This document shows positions 16,177 to 25,417 of a stretch of 64,000 nt of DNA, piece by piece. The stretch lies in the NCBI RefSeq assembly GCF_023072595.1, contig NZ_JALLGK010000001.1, positions 1-64,000 on the forward strand, in the 5' to 3' direction. Position 1 is the stretch's first letter. The number at the start of each line of letters is the position of its first letter. The position numbers were made by a program, and so were the translations under genes. This DNA is from Streptomyces sp. XM4193. Lineage in GTDB: Bacteria > Actinomycetota > Actinomycetes > Streptomycetales > Streptomycetaceae. A model generated the notes under the pieces. That model searched no databases. It was not told the DNA's origin and saw only the letters and a program-made list of their open reading frames with translations.

Positions 16177-16643
16177 CAACTTTCTCTACGTCTTCAAGGC
16201 GGCTCGCTCCGCTCCCCGCGCGCGGCCCGGCTCCCCGGGCCGCCGCTCCTGTCTCCGCCCCGCTCCAGCCCGGTCCGCCGCTCCGCGCTCACGAGCTGCC
16301 GATTCAACCGAAGCTACGGCAGCCTAGCGACGATGCTGTACAGTCTTCTACGCGTTGAGGTTGAGAGCACCATCCAAACTCCCTTCAGTGCAACGTCCCA
16401 CCCGTTGCATCGTCACGCTTTAGCCTTGCTGTGCTGCCATGGCGTCACAGCAGTTGGGCTCAACAACCGCATACAGCAGCGCCTACAGCGAGGGTGACGA
16501 ACCACAAGGCCCCTTCGTGGCGCAGTACATGATCTTGAAGGCCCCATCTTTAACACCGAGTTGGGGCTCTTTCTATCTCCTTCTCACCACCACGCTTCAA
16601 GCCCCGGCCCAGGTCGGGGCTTTCTTGATGCTCGGAGGTTCCT
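16177..16643. other. Non-coding stretch inside the element, with hairpins
   Basis: No gene is convincing. It holds a GC-rich palindromic tract (about 16200-16300), a GCCCCA/TGGGGC hairpin followed by CTCTTTCT (about 16542-16572), and the terminator-like hairpin at 16599-16622. Two closely spaced hairpins with T-rich tails could end transcription from the upstream operon or mark a small RNA; neither is proven. Confidence 0.55.
16599..16622 (+). terminator. Rho-independent-type hairpin
   Basis: AAGCCCCG, an eight-base loop GCCCAGGT, then CGGGGCTT followed by TCTTG. It lies between the three-gene run and the small membrane protein gene, 22 bases before the start codon of the latter, so it may instead act as a leader structure of that gene. 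Confidence 0.65.
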
Positions 16644-16901
16644 GTGACAGAACATGTCTGGCCAGTCGTTACCCCCATCTACTTCCTCATAGCCGCTCTA
16701 GCAGGTGTCGTCGTGCTTCTTTCTGTTGTTGCGATGCTGGTCCACGTCATCGTGGCGAAAGCTCGACCCGAAGATCTGCCTCAGATCCTTCCAGGGCTGG
16801 GACAAGTGCTTGAGTCCTTAAGCCTGTTCTTGCCATGGAATCGGCGTGCGAAAGGCACCACCAAGATGCCGGTTCCGCCTCGAAAGGTTGATCGACGATG
16901 A
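16644..16901 (+). CDS. Small single-pass membrane protein of the element
   Basis: An 85-residue protein starting at a GTG with GGAGG five bases upstream. Residues 9-38 form one strongly hydrophobic helix (FLIAALAGVVVLLSVVAMLV), followed by a cytosolic-looking tail ending in a basic stretch (RRAKGTTKM, PRKVDRR). The family is not recognised. Small membrane proteins are common in the spread (Spd) functions of Streptomyces plasmids and AICEs, but no sequence motif ties this one to them. Confidence 0.72.
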   Translation: MTEHVWPVVTPIYFLIAALAGVVVLLSVVAMLVHVIVAKARPEDLPQILPGLGQVLESLSLFLPWNRRAKGTTKMPVPPRKVDRR

Positions 16902-17339
16902 CGGCGCCCGAGAAGGTGGCCCAACCCGGTCAGAGCTCGACCGATACACGCTGGCGGATGCTTGAGGTTGAGGTGGATATACCGAGCCTCGACGTACAGG
17001 GCTGAGGGAGTCTTTAACTTCGGGTGGCCAGCGGGGCCCCTCCGAGAGCATGGAACGGGGGGCAGTGGGACCAAGAGCGCGGTGAGGGCCTGCGGCCCCA
17101 CTCTGCCTGAGCGAGCGTACGCCCCCCGTTCCATGCTCTCGCCCCACAGACCACCCGAAGTCAAACACTCCCCCAACCCCTCGTTGGCAACGAGAGTGAC
17201 CGTTAGGGTGTCGTGCCCGACGCGTGCCCGTTGGGGCGGTAAACCGGGGTCAACGACGGGGAGTTGGGGCCTGCCTGAAGTGCAGTAGGGGGCGCGAAGG
17301 TGCTGGTCAGACGGTCAACTCGCCCTGAAAGAGCGGTGA
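16902..17339. other. Right end of the element: large inverted repeat, no gene
   Basis: This stretch runs from the small membrane gene to the right repeat. It is dominated by the inverted repeat at 17017-17161. No open frame looks coding. In replicating elements, such structured DNA near one end can be an origin; here that is only a guess. Confidence 0.6.
17017..17161. repeat. Large interrupted inverted repeat
   Basis: Outer arms ACTTCGGGTGG (17017-17027) and CCACCCGAAGT (17151-17161) are perfect complements. Inner arms are a perfect 20-bp pair at 17044-17063 and 17121-17140 (GAGAGCATGGAACGGGGGGC and its complement). Between them the sequence can form a further hairpin (GGCAG..TGGG with CCCACTCTGCC). 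Together they could form one large cruciform or RNA hairpin of about 145 nt. Confidence 0.9.
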
Positions 17340-17401
17340 TTCCCAAGCTCAGAGCGCGAGTTCGATTCTCGTCGCCCGCTCCACGACAAACCCCCAGGTC
17401 A
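17340..17401 (+). repeat. Right attachment site (62-bp direct repeat)
   Basis: Identical over 62 bases to 13247-13308. It keeps only the 3' half of tRNA-Gly, from the anticodon loop to CCA, and the first arm of the terminator stem. This is the displaced original tRNA end, marking the right boundary of the integrated element. Confidence 0.93.
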
Positions 17402-17980
17402 GCGACCCGGGGGTTGTTTGTTGTTCAGACCAATCCAGGCCCGCGTGCCATTCGCGTGCCGCAAGTCGGCGATCAACGCAGCCAGTCACGCAGGCCAAGC
17501 CCCCGAACTCGGCGACTGACCCTGCATCAGCTCGAGTCCCGAGACATATTCCGTATGACCTGCACCACTGCCGTTCCCTCAACCATGGCGTCTGCGTGTG
17601 TTGTGCGCGCTCGGGTCTTCTCGTCGAAGTGGTTGAGCGAGTGACCCAGTTCTTCCAGCCGGGCGTGGATTCCACCGGGGCCGGGGTTGGGCTCTGCGAT
17701 GGGGGCCGATTCCCTTGCGCCGACCGTCACGGTTCGAGGAGGCAGGACGCACGGCGCAAGTGGGCGGTGGCCGCAACGGCACCCCCGCAATCTGCGGTGT
17801 CGTTGCAGGTAGGACGGCGGATGCGGCAGGTGTCGGGGCTAGGAGGAAGCCGGGGCCTGCCGCCGCCGTAAGGAATCTGTCAAGGGGGCGTCAGGCTCAC
17901 ATAAGCGGACGAGGCCGTAGGTGTTTTCGGGTGTGTGCTGTGGCCGTGAGCAACTTCCCGACATCTGTCCAGGAGATCTG
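17402..17980. other. Chromosomal side of attR: GntR relic and kdp upstream region
   Basis: After the second terminator stem (to 17415) the only recognisable content is the decayed GntR fragment (17527-17730). The 250 bp before the kdp locus hold no clear gene. The kdp promoter should lie here; no reliable -35/-10 pair is evident. Confidence 0.55.
17527..17730 (-). pseudogene. Decayed UTRA-domain fragment of a second GntR regulator
   Basis: The minus-strand frame reads APIAEPNPGPGGIHARLEE, then LGHSLNHFDEKTRAR and VVQVIRN. It matches residues of the intact GntR of the element (PIAQPNPGPGGIYARLEELG, HHLDHFDEEIRAR, VIQLIRT), with an internal deletion of about five residues between the last two blocks. 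The DNA identity is high by eye. The DNA-binding half and the C-terminus are missing. It lies 126 bp outside the right attachment repeat, in the same orientation as the intact gene, so it probably remains from an earlier or tandem element at the same tRNA. Confidence 0.82.
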
Positions 17981-18064
17981 ATGGCCGACTTGGCCTACGT
18001 CGCCGTCACCGCTGCCGTGTTCGCGCTGGTGGCGCTGGCCGCCCGGGGGGTGGCGAAGCTGTGA
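17981..18064 (+). CDS. 27-residue membrane microprotein upstream of kdpF
   Basis: A small open frame with AGGAG six bases before its ATG, nearly exclusive G/C third positions, and a stop that overlaps the kdpF start (GTGA). The peptide begins MADLAYVAVTAAVFALVALA and ends RGVAKL: one hydrophobic helix with a basic end, similar in build to KdpF but different in sequence. The coupling suggests it is made with the Kdp complex, perhaps as a second KdpF-like stabilising subunit. This function is inferred; the product is too short for most gene finders. Confidence 0.7.
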   Translation: MADLAYVAVTAAVFALVALAARGVAKL

Positions 18065-18150
18065 CCGCCGAGAACATCGTCGGGCTGCTCGTCGCCGTCG
18101 GGCTGCTGGGGTACCTCGTCCTCGCCGTTCTGTGTCCGGAGAGGTTCTGA
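18061..18150 (+). CDS. kdpF: KdpF, small subunit of the K+-transporting ATPase
   Basis: A 29-residue peptide (begins MTAENIVGLLVAVGLLGYLV, ends CPERF) with the single helix and PERF-type ending of KdpF. KdpF sits in the membrane and stabilises the KdpABC complex. Its GTG start overlaps the stop of the preceding microprotein, and kdpA begins seven bases after its stop. It is the first canonical gene of the kdp operon. Confidence 0.9.
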   Translation: MTAENIVGLLVAVGLLGYLVLAVLCPERF

Positions 18151-18157
18151 GCACCGG

Positions 18158-19822
18158 ATGAGTCCCGTACTGACAAGTGTGCTGCAGGCGTCGGCGCTGA
18201 TCGTGGCGCTGGCCCTGGTGCACCGCCCCTTCGGGGACTACATGGCCGCCGTCTTCGGCTCCCGCCGGCATCTGCGGGTGGAGCGGTGGATCTACCGTGC
18301 CGTGGGCGCCGATCCGAACGTGGAGATGCGCTGGGGCACCTATCTGCGGTCGGTTCTGGTCTTCTCCGGGGTGAGCGTGCTCGGGCTGTACCTGCTGATG
18401 CGGGTCCAGGACAGGCTGCCGCTCTCCCTCGGTTTCGAGGCGATCGGCCCGGACCAGGCGTTCAACACGGCCGTGTCGTTCGTGTCCAACACCAACTGGC
18501 AGTCCTATTCGGGTGAGTCGGCCATGGGCCACGTCACCCAGACCGCCGGGCTGGCCGTGCAGAACTTCGTGTCCGCCGCGGTCGGAATCGCCGTCGCGAT
18601 CGCGCTGGTACGGGGCTTCGCGCGTTCCCGCACGGGGGAGGTCGGCAACTTCTGGACCGACCTGGTGCGCTGTGTGATTCGTATTCTGCTGCCGGTCTCC
18701 GCGCTCGCCGCGGTCGTTCTGGTGGCCTGCGGTGTCATCCAGAACTTCGGTGGTGTCCAGGAGGTCACCACGCTGACCGGGCAGACGCAGTCGGTCAGCC
18801 CGGGGGCGGTCGCCTCGCAGGAGGCGATCAAGAACCTCGGCACCAACGGCGGCGGTTTCTTCAACGCCAACGCCGCACACCCCTTCGAGAACCCCGACGG
18901 GTTCACGAACCTGCTGCTGGTCTTCCTCATGCTGTTGATCCCGTTCTCGCTGCCGAGGACGTTCGGCCGCATGGTGGGCAACGTCCGGCAGGGCTGCGCG
19001 ATCGTGGCCGCGATGGGTTCCATCTGGTTGGTCGGCGTCATCGCGGTGTCCTGGGTGGAGTTCACGCACCCCGGAGCCGCCTCCCAACTCGCGGGCGGAG
19101 GCATGGAGGGGAAGGAGCAGCGTTTCGGGGAGGGCGCCTCGTCACTGTTCGCGGTCTCCACCACGATGACCTCGACCGGGTCGGTGAACGCCTCCCACGA
19201 CTCCTTCCAGGGACTGTCCGGCGGAGTGCTGCTCCTGGGGATGATGCTCGGGGAGATCGCTCCCGGGGGTGTCGGGTCGGGGCTGTACGGAATGCTGATC
19301 ATGGCAGTGCTCGCGGTCTTCGTGGCGGGTCTGATGGTGGGCCGTACGCCCGAGTACCTGGGCAAGAAGATCGGCGCCGGGGAGATGAAGCTGGCCGCCT
19401 GCTCGATCCTGGTCACACCCGCCCTGGTGCTGGGCGGCACGGCGGTCGCGATGGCCCTGCCGGACGGCGAGAGGGCCATGACGAACGTCGGCCCGCACGG
19501 TTTCTCGGAGGTTCTGTACGCCTTCACCTCGGCGTCCAACAACAACGGATCGGCCTTCGCCGGATTCGGCGCCGACACCCCGTTCTTCAACACCGCGCTG
19601 GGCCTGTGCATGGCCCTGGGACGGTTCCTGCCAATGGTGTTCGTGCTGGCGCTGGCCGGCTCACTCGCCGAACAACGGCCCGTACCGGCCTCCGCGGGCA
19701 CTCTGCGCACCGAGAAGCCACTGTTCAGCAGCCTGCTGGTGGGAGTCGTCCTGATCGTCGCCGGTCTGACCTTCTTCCCGGCACTGGCCCTGGGACCGCT
19801 GGCGGAAGGTCTGGCGACATGA
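18158..19822 (+). CDS. kdpA: KdpA, K+-binding channel subunit
   Basis: A 554-residue membrane protein with the length and features of KdpA, the channel-like subunit that selects K+ for the Kdp P-type ATPase. Selectivity-filter-like loops can be read: [50 protein letters not shown] and [13 protein letters not shown]. It starts [20 protein letters not shown] at an ATG, seven bases after kdpF. Its stop overlaps the kdpB start (ATGA), showing translational coupling. Confidence 0.97.
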   Translation: MSPVLTSVLQASALIVALALVHRPFGDYMAAVFGSRRHLRVERWIYRAVGADPNVEMRWGTYLRSVLVFSGVSVLGLYLLMRVQDRLPLSLGFEAIGPDQAFNTAVSFVSNTNWQSYSGESAMGHVTQTAGLAVQNFVSAAVGIAVAIALVRGFARSRTGEVGNFWTDLVRCVIRILLPVSALAAVVLVACGVIQNFGGVQEVTTLTGQTQSVSPGAVASQEAIKNLGTNGGGFFNANAAHPFENPDGFTNLLLVFLMLLIPFSLPRTFGRMVGNVRQGCAIVAAMGSIWLVGVIAVSWVEFTHPGAASQLAGGGMEGKEQRFGEGASSLFAVSTTMTSTGSVNASHDSFQGLSGGVLLLGMMLGEIAPGGVGSGLYGMLIMAVLAVFVAGLMVGRTPEYLGKKIGAGEMKLAACSILVTPALVLGGTAVAMALPDGERAMTNVGPHGFSEVLYAFTSASNNNGSAFAGFGADTPFFNTALGLCMALGRFLPMVFVLALAGSLAEQRPVPASAGTLRTEKPLFSSLLVGVVLIVAGLTFFPALALGPLAEGLAT

Positions 19823-22071
19823 CCACGCACCGAACGAACCGAAGGTACGAGGAAGAGATGCCGAGCCCCGCATCCGGCCACTCCCGCTCAGCGGCCGACT
19901 CCGTTCCGGCCCCGAACTCCGGTCCGCACGGCGAACACGCACGGGGCGAACGCCCGCACGACGCACGCCCGCACGGCGAAGTACGCCCGTACGGCGAACG
20001 CGCGCGGGGCGGGCGGGGCAGCCGGTCGGGCGACGGACTCGTCGCGCCCGCCCAACTGCCGGCCGCACTGCCCACGGCCTTCCGCAAGCTCGACCCACGG
20101 ACCATGGTCGCCTCCCCGGTGATGTTCGTGGTGCTGGTCGGCTCCGTCGTCACCACGGGCCTGGCAGTGACGAATCCCGGTGACTGGTTCGGCTGGGTGA
20201 TCGCCGCCTGGCTCTGGCTGACCGTCCTCTTCGCCAACCTGGCCGAGGCGGTGGCCGAGGGCCGGGGCAAGGCGCAGGCCGACACCCTGCGTGCGGCCAA
20301 GGCCGACACCACGGCCCGGCGACTCTCCGGAGCCGTGGAGGAGGAGGTGGCCGGGACAGAACTGCGCGTGGGCGACCGTGTGGTCTGCGAGGCCGGCGAC
20401 GTCATACCCGGGGACGGCGACGTCGTGGAGGGCGTCGCCTCGGTGGACGAGTCCGCCATCACCGGCGAGTCCGCGCCGGTCATCCGGGAGTCCGGCGGCG
20501 ACCGCAGCGCGGTCACCGGCGGTACGAAGGTGCTGTCCGACCGGATCGTCGTACGGATCACGGCGAAGCCGGGCGAGACCTTCATCGACCGGATGATCGG
20601 CCTCGTCGAGGGCGCCACCCGGCAGAGGACACCGAACGAGATCGCGCTGAACATCCTGCTCGCCGCACTCACCGTGGTCTTCCTGCTCGCCGTCGTCGCC
20701 CTCAAGCCGATGGCGGACCACGCCGGGGCCGGGGAGCAGACGTCGGTGCTGGTCCTCTGCGCCCTGCTGGTCTGCCTGATCCCCACCACGATCGGCGCGC
20801 TGCTCTCGGCGATCGGTATCGCGGGCATGGACCGGCTCGTCCGGCGGAACGTGCTCGCGATGTCCGGCCGCGCCGTGGAGGCGGCCGGCGACGTGTCGAC
20901 GCTGCTGCTCGACAAGACCGGCACCATCACCCTCGGCAACCGCCGGGCCGCGGCGTTCCTCCCGGTGCCGGGCACCACCGAGGCCGAACTCGCCGACGCC
21001 GCCCAGCTGTCCTCACTCACCGACGAGACCCCCGAGGGCCGTTCGGTGGTCGTACTCGCCAAGGAGCGGTACGGACTGCGGGAGCGCCACGAGGGAGAGC
21101 CGGCCGACGCGTCCTGGGTGCCGTTCACCGCCCAGACCCGGATGAGCGGCGTGGACGTGGCGGAGAACGGCAGGGCGCGCAGCGTCCGCAAGGGCGCCGC
21201 CTCCGCCGTGCTCGCCTGGGTGGAGGAGCGCGGCGGCGAAGCGGCCGAAGCGGCACGGGACATCGCCGACCGGGTCGCCGAAGGGGGCGGCACCCCGCTC
21301 CTGGTGGCGGTCGACGACGCGGCAGGCGCCCGGGTCCTCGGCGTCGTACACCTCAAGGACGTCGTCAAGGAGGGCATGCGGGAACGCTTCGCCGAACTGC
21401 GCGCCATGGGGATCAGGACCGTGATGATCACCGGCGACAACCCGCTCACTGCCAGGGCGGTCGCACGGGAGGCCGGAGTGGACGACTTCCTCGCCGAAGC
21501 CACCCCCGAGGACAAGATGGCGCTCATCAAGCGCGAGCAGGCCGGCGGCAAGCTGGTCGCGATGACCGGTGACGGGACGAACGACGCCCCCGCGCTCGCC
21601 CAGGCCGACGTCGGAGTGGCGATGAACACCGGAACCTCGGCCGCCAAGGAGGCCGGGAACATGGTGGACCTGGACTCGGACCCGACGAAGCTGATCGAGA
21701 TCGTGGAGATCGGCAAGCAACTGCTCATCACCCGGGGCGCGTTGACCACCTTCTCGATCGCCAACGACGTCGCCAAGTACTTCGCCGTGATCCCCGCGCT
21801 GTTCGCCGCGGCACACCCCTCGCTGGACCGGCTGAACGTCATGGGGCTGGCCTCGCCCGAGAGCGCGATCCTCGCCGCGGTCGTCTTCAACGCACTGGTC
21901 ATCGTCGCGCTGGTGCCGCTCGCGCTGCGCGGAGTGCGCTACCGACCCCTGAGCGCGGACCGGATGCTCCGCCGCAACCTCGCCGTCTACGGACTCGGCG
22001 GCCTCATCACCCCGTTCGTCGGCATCAAACTCATCGACCTGCTCCTCGCCCTCGTCCCGGGAATCGGCTGA
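19819..22071 (+). CDS. kdpB: KdpB, catalytic P-type ATPase subunit
   Basis: The ATP-hydrolysing subunit of KdpFABC. The phosphorylation motif DKTGTIT, the actuator motif ITGESAPV, and the hinge motif [19 protein letters not shown] are intact, and membrane helices flank them. The ATG at 19819 overlaps the kdpA stop and gives 750 residues, above the usual 680-710. The excess is an N-terminal tail of about 85 residues with His/Gly/Arg/Pro repeats ([28 protein letters not shown]). A second ATG at 19858 with AGGAAG upstream is a reasonable alternative start. kdpC follows six bases after the stop. Confidence 0.96.
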   Translation: MTTHRTNRRYEEEMPSPASGHSRSAADSVPAPNSGPHGEHARGERPHDARPHGEVRPYGERARGGRGSRSGDGLVAPAQLPAALPTAFRKLDPRTMVASPVMFVVLVGSVVTTGLAVTNPGDWFGWVIAAWLWLTVLFANLAEAVAEGRGKAQADTLRAAKADTTARRLSGAVEEEVAGTELRVGDRVVCEAGDVIPGDGDVVEGVASVDESAITGESAPVIRESGGDRSAVTGGTKVLSDRIVVRITAKPGETFIDRMIGLVEGATRQRTPNEIALNILLAALTVVFLLAVVALKPMADHAGAGEQTSVLVLCALLVCLIPTTIGALLSAIGIAGMDRLVRRNVLAMSGRAVEAAGDVSTLLLDKTGTITLGNRRAAAFLPVPGTTEAELADAAQLSSLTDETPEGRSVVVLAKERYGLRERHEGEPADASWVPFTAQTRMSGVDVAENGRARSVRKGAASAVLAWVEERGGEAAEAARDIADRVAEGGGTPLLVAVDDAAGARVLGVVHLKDVVKEGMRERFAELRAMGIRTVMITGDNPLTARAVAREAGVDDFLAEATPEDKMALIKREQAGGKLVAMTGDGTNDAPALAQADVGVAMNTGTSAAKEAGNMVDLDSDPTKLIEIVEIGKQLLITRGALTTFSIANDVAKYFAVIPALFAAAHPSLDRLNVMGLASPESAILAAVVFNALVIVALVPLALRGVRYRPLSADRMLRRNLAVYGLGGLITPFVGIKLIDLLLALVPGIG

Positions 22072-22076
22072 TCATC

Positions 22077-22688
22077 ATGAACACCTCACTGCACAGTCTC
22101 GGGCGCCAGGTGACCGCCGCCCTCCGCGCGCTGCTGGCCATGACCCTGGTGACCGGCGTGCTCTACCCGCTGGCCGTCACCGCCGTCGCACAGGGTCTGT
22201 TCGCGGACCGGGCGAACGGGTCCGTGGTCTCCGCCGACGGCCGAGAGGTCGGCTCCGAACCGATCGGCCAGACCTGGAACATCAGGGGCAGTGATGACCC
22301 CGACCCCCGGTGGTTCCAGGGCCGCCCCTCGCACAGCGCGTACGACCCCCTCGCCACCGGTTCGGGCCAGCTCGGTGCCGACGATCCCGGGCTGGTCGGG
22401 GCGGTCGCACGCGAGCGCGGCCGGGTGGCCGAGTTCAACGGCGTGCCCGAGTCCGACGTCCCCGCGGACGCCGTCACCGGCTCGGCCTCCGCCATCGACC
22501 CGCACATCTCCCCGGAGTACGCACGCCTCCAGGCGCCGCGGGTGGCCGAGGCCAACGACCTCACCGAGGAGCAGGTCCGCGCTCTGGTCGAGGAGCAGGT
22601 CACCGGCCGCTCCCTCGGTTTCCTCGGCGAACCGCGGGTGAACGTGCTGAGGCTCAACCTCGCGCTGAAGGAGCAGGCCGGACGGTGA
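22077..22688 (+). CDS. kdpC: KdpC subunit of the K+-transporting ATPase
   Basis: A 203-residue subunit with one N-terminal membrane helix (LLAMTLVTGVLYPLAVTAVA) and a soluble domain carrying typical KdpC motifs: YDPLATGSGQLGADDPGL, VTGSASAIDPHISPEYA and the C-terminal GRSLGFLGEPRVNVLRLNL. KdpC aids ATP binding by KdpB. It follows kdpB within six bases in the same operon. Confidence 0.97.
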   Translation: MNTSLHSLGRQVTAALRALLAMTLVTGVLYPLAVTAVAQGLFADRANGSVVSADGREVGSEPIGQTWNIRGSDDPDPRWFQGRPSHSAYDPLATGSGQLGADDPGLVGAVARERGRVAEFNGVPESDVPADAVTGSASAIDPHISPEYARLQAPRVAEANDLTEEQVRALVEEQVTGRSLGFLGEPRVNVLRLNLALKEQAGR

Positions 22689-22829
22689 GATCGTCGGAGG
22701 GCCGGCTCCGCTTCGGCCCACGACTCCCGAAACCGCCGGCGGCGGGGGCGGGGGCGAAGGTACAGAATCAGACCGGGTGGGCCTGTGCGGTGCGGGGCCC
22801 GCGGCTCGTCCGAAAAGGAACGCAGAACC

Positions 22830-25391
22830 ATGGCACGCGGCACGCTACGCATCTACCTGGGCGCGGCCCCCGGCGTCGGGAAGACCTACGCCATGCTCGC
22901 CGAGGCGCACCGGCGCCTGGAGCGCGGTCCGGACTGCGTCGTCGGCGTGGTGGAACACCACGAGCGTCCGCGCACCGAGGTGCTGCTCCACGGACTGGAG
23001 CAGGTCCCCCGGCGGGAGATCGAGTACCGGGGCACCCGGTTCGCCGAGATGGACCTGGACGCGGTGCTGGCCCGCCGGCCACGCGTCGCCCTGGTCGACG
23101 AGCTCGCCCACAGCAACGTCCCCGGCTCCCGGCACGCGAAGCGCTGGCAGGACGTCGAGGTCCTGCTCGACGCCGGCGTCGACGTCGTCTCCACGGTGAA
23201 CATCCAGCACCTGGAGTCGCTGGGCGACGTCGTCCAGTCGATCACCGGCGTCCGGCAGCGGGAGACCGTCCCCGACGAGGTGGTGCGGCGTGCCGACCAG
23301 ATCGAGCTCGTCGACATGTCCCCGCAGGCGCTGCGCCGCCGCATGGCCCACGGGAACGTCTACCAGGCGGACCGGATCGACGCGGCGCTCTCCAACTACT
23401 TCCGCCCGGGAAACCTCACCGCACTGCGCGAGCTCGCCCTGCTGTGGGTCGCCGACCGGGTCGACGAGTACCTGCGTGAGTACCGGGGCGCGCACGACAT
23501 CCGCTCCACCTGGCAGGCACGGGAACGCATCGTGGTGGGGCTGTCCGGCGGGCGTGAGGGGCGCACTCTGATCCGCCGGGCCGTGAGGCTCGCGGAGAAG
23601 GGCGCGGGCGGCGAGGTACTCGCTGTCTACGTCACACGCTCAGACGGTCTCACCACGACCTCGCCGCAGGAGATCGCCGCCCAGCGGGAGTTGGTCGAGA
23701 GTCTCGGCGGCACCTTCCACCACGTGGTCGGGGACGACGTTCCGCAGGCGCTGCTCGATTTCGCACGCGGTGTCAACGCCACCCAGATCGTCCTCGGGGC
23801 CAGCCGCAGGAAGTTCTGGCAGTACGCCTTCGGACCCGGCGTGAGCACCACCACCGCCCGCCAGTCCGGCCCGGACCTGGACGTGCACATCGTGACGCAC
23901 GAGGAGGTCGGTGCGGGCCGCGGCCTGCCCACCTCCGGAACCGCACGGCTGGGTCGCGCCCGGATCGTCTGGGGCTGGCTCATCGGCGTGGCCGGGCCCG
24001 TGCTGCTCACGGTGCTGCTCGCTCTTGTCGTCGGCAGACGTTCGGAGGGGGAGGGGCCGGGCCTGGCCAACGAGGTCCTGCTCTTCCTCGCGCTCACCGT
24101 CTGCGCGGCGCTGTTGGGCGGCCTGCGCCCGGCCCTGGCCTCGGCGGCGGTCAGCTCGGCGCTCCTGAACTGGTACTTCACTCCGCCCGTCCGGACCTGG
24201 ACCGTCACGGACATGGGCAATGTGCTCGCCCTCGGAGTCTTCCTCGCGGTCGCCCTGGCGGTCTCCTCCGTCGTCGACCAGGCCGCCCGCAGAGCACACC
24301 AGGCGTCCCGGCTGCGCGCCGAGGCCGAGACGCTGTCCTTCATCGCCGGCGGCGTACTGCGCGGTGACACCAGCCTGGAGACGCTGCTGGCCCGCATCCG
24401 CGAGACGTTCGGCATGGAGACGGTCGCGCTGTGGGAGCGCACCTCGCCGACCGGGCAGTGGACGTGCGCCGCGTGGACGGGAGGCGCGAAGCCGCCGCGA
24501 CCGGGCGGCGCGGACGTCGACATGCCGGTCGGGGACGACATGACGCTCGCGCTCGCCGGTCGGGTCCTTCCGGCGGCGGACCGTCGCGTCCTGGCCGCCT
24601 TCGCGGCCCAGGCCGCGGGGCTGCTCAACTGGCAACGCCTCCGGCTCGCCGCCGACGAGGCCGACGAGCTCGCGGAGGGGAACCGGATGCGCACCGCCCT
24701 GCTCGCAGCCGTCAGCCACGACCTGCGCACGCCCCTGGCGGGCATCACCGCGTCCGTCACCTCGCTGCGTTCGGACGACATCACCTGGTCGCCCGAGGAC
24801 GAGGCCGAGCTGCTGGCAGGCATCGAGGAGAGCGCGGCCCGCCTCGACCACCTCATCGGGAACCTGCTCGACATGTCCCGGCTGCAGACCGAGACAGTGC
24901 GTCCGCTGATCCGCGAGGTCGATCTGGACGAGGTGGTGCCCGGCGCGCTCGGCGGAGTCCCGCTGGACCGTGTCGTCCTGGACATCCCGGAATCCATGCC
25001 CATGGTGTCCGCGGACCCCGGGCTGCTGGAACGTGTCGTCGCCAACCTTGTCGAGAACGCCGTCAAGCACGCTCCCCCCGACAAACCGGTGAAGGTCGCC
25101 GCGAGCTCGTTGGGCAACCGCGTGCAGCTGCGGATCACGGACCGCGGTCCCGGCGTACCCGACAGCGCCAAGCCGGGCATCTTCGAACCCTTCCAGCGTT
25201 ACGGAGACAGCCCGCGCGGCTCCGGCGTCGGCCTCGGCCTCGCTGTCGCGCGCGGCTTCGCCGAGGTCATGAACGGCACCCTGGAGGCCGAGGACACACC
25301 GGGCGGAGGCATGACCATGGTGCTGACCCTCCGGGCGGCCGAGCCGCACCCCGACGACCTCCCCGACCTGCCTTCCCCAACCTTCGGCTGA
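22830..25391 (+). CDS. kdpD: KdpD, sensor histidine kinase for K+/turgor
   Basis: An 853-residue membrane sensor. It opens with the KdpD N-terminal domain and its Walker A variant IYLGAAPGVGKTYAMLAEA. A universal-stress-like domain (about 240-365) and four membrane helices (DUF4118, about 385-490) follow. Then come a GAF-like segment, the HisKA box AAVSHDLRTPLAGI (phosphoacceptor His), the N-box NLVENAVKHA and the G-boxes DRGPGVP and GSGVGLGLAVA. The ATG at 22830 is preferred to the open frame from 22785 because AAAAGGAA precedes it and the family starts here. It is separated from kdpC by 141 bp, so it may have its own promoter. Confidence 0.96.
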   Translation: MARGTLRIYLGAAPGVGKTYAMLAEAHRRLERGPDCVVGVVEHHERPRTEVLLHGLEQVPRREIEYRGTRFAEMDLDAVLARRPRVALVDELAHSNVPGSRHAKRWQDVEVLLDAGVDVVSTVNIQHLESLGDVVQSITGVRQRETVPDEVVRRADQIELVDMSPQALRRRMAHGNVYQADRIDAALSNYFRPGNLTALRELALLWVADRVDEYLREYRGAHDIRSTWQARERIVVGLSGGREGRTLIRRAVRLAEKGAGGEVLAVYVTRSDGLTTTSPQEIAAQRELVESLGGTFHHVVGDDVPQALLDFARGVNATQIVLGASRRKFWQYAFGPGVSTTTARQSGPDLDVHIVTHEEVGAGRGLPTSGTARLGRARIVWGWLIGVAGPVLLTVLLALVVGRRSEGEGPGLANEVLLFLALTVCAALLGGLRPALASAAVSSALLNWYFTPPVRTWTVTDMGNVLALGVFLAVALAVSSVVDQAARRAHQASRLRAEAETLSFIAGGVLRGDTSLETLLARIRETFGMETVALWERTSPTGQWTCAAWTGGAKPPRPGGADVDMPVGDDMTLALAGRVLPAADRRVLAAFAAQAAGLLNWQRLRLAADEADELAEGNRMRTALLAAVSHDLRTPLAGITASVTSLRSDDITWSPEDEAELLAGIEESAARLDHLIGNLLDMSRLQTETVRPLIREVDLDEVVPGALGGVPLDRVVLDIPESMPMVSADPGLLERVVANLVENAVKHAPPDKPVKVAASSLGNRVQLRITDRGPGVPDSAKPGIFEPFQRYGDSPRGSGVGLGLAVARGFAEVMNGTLEAEDTPGGGMTMVLTLRAAEPHPDDLPDLPSPTFG

Positions 25392-25417
25392 CGCCGCACG
25401 CCCCGGAAAGAGGACCC

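Noticed and set aside
16439..16813. An open frame beginning MASQQLGSTTAYSS
   Set aside because: It runs through the terminator hairpin and overlaps the better supported 85-residue gene, with no ribosome site and no coding bias.
13720..16901. Complete AICE
   Set aside because: No integrase, excisionase, replication initiator or TraB/FtsK-type gene lies between the attachment repeats, so it cannot be autonomous.
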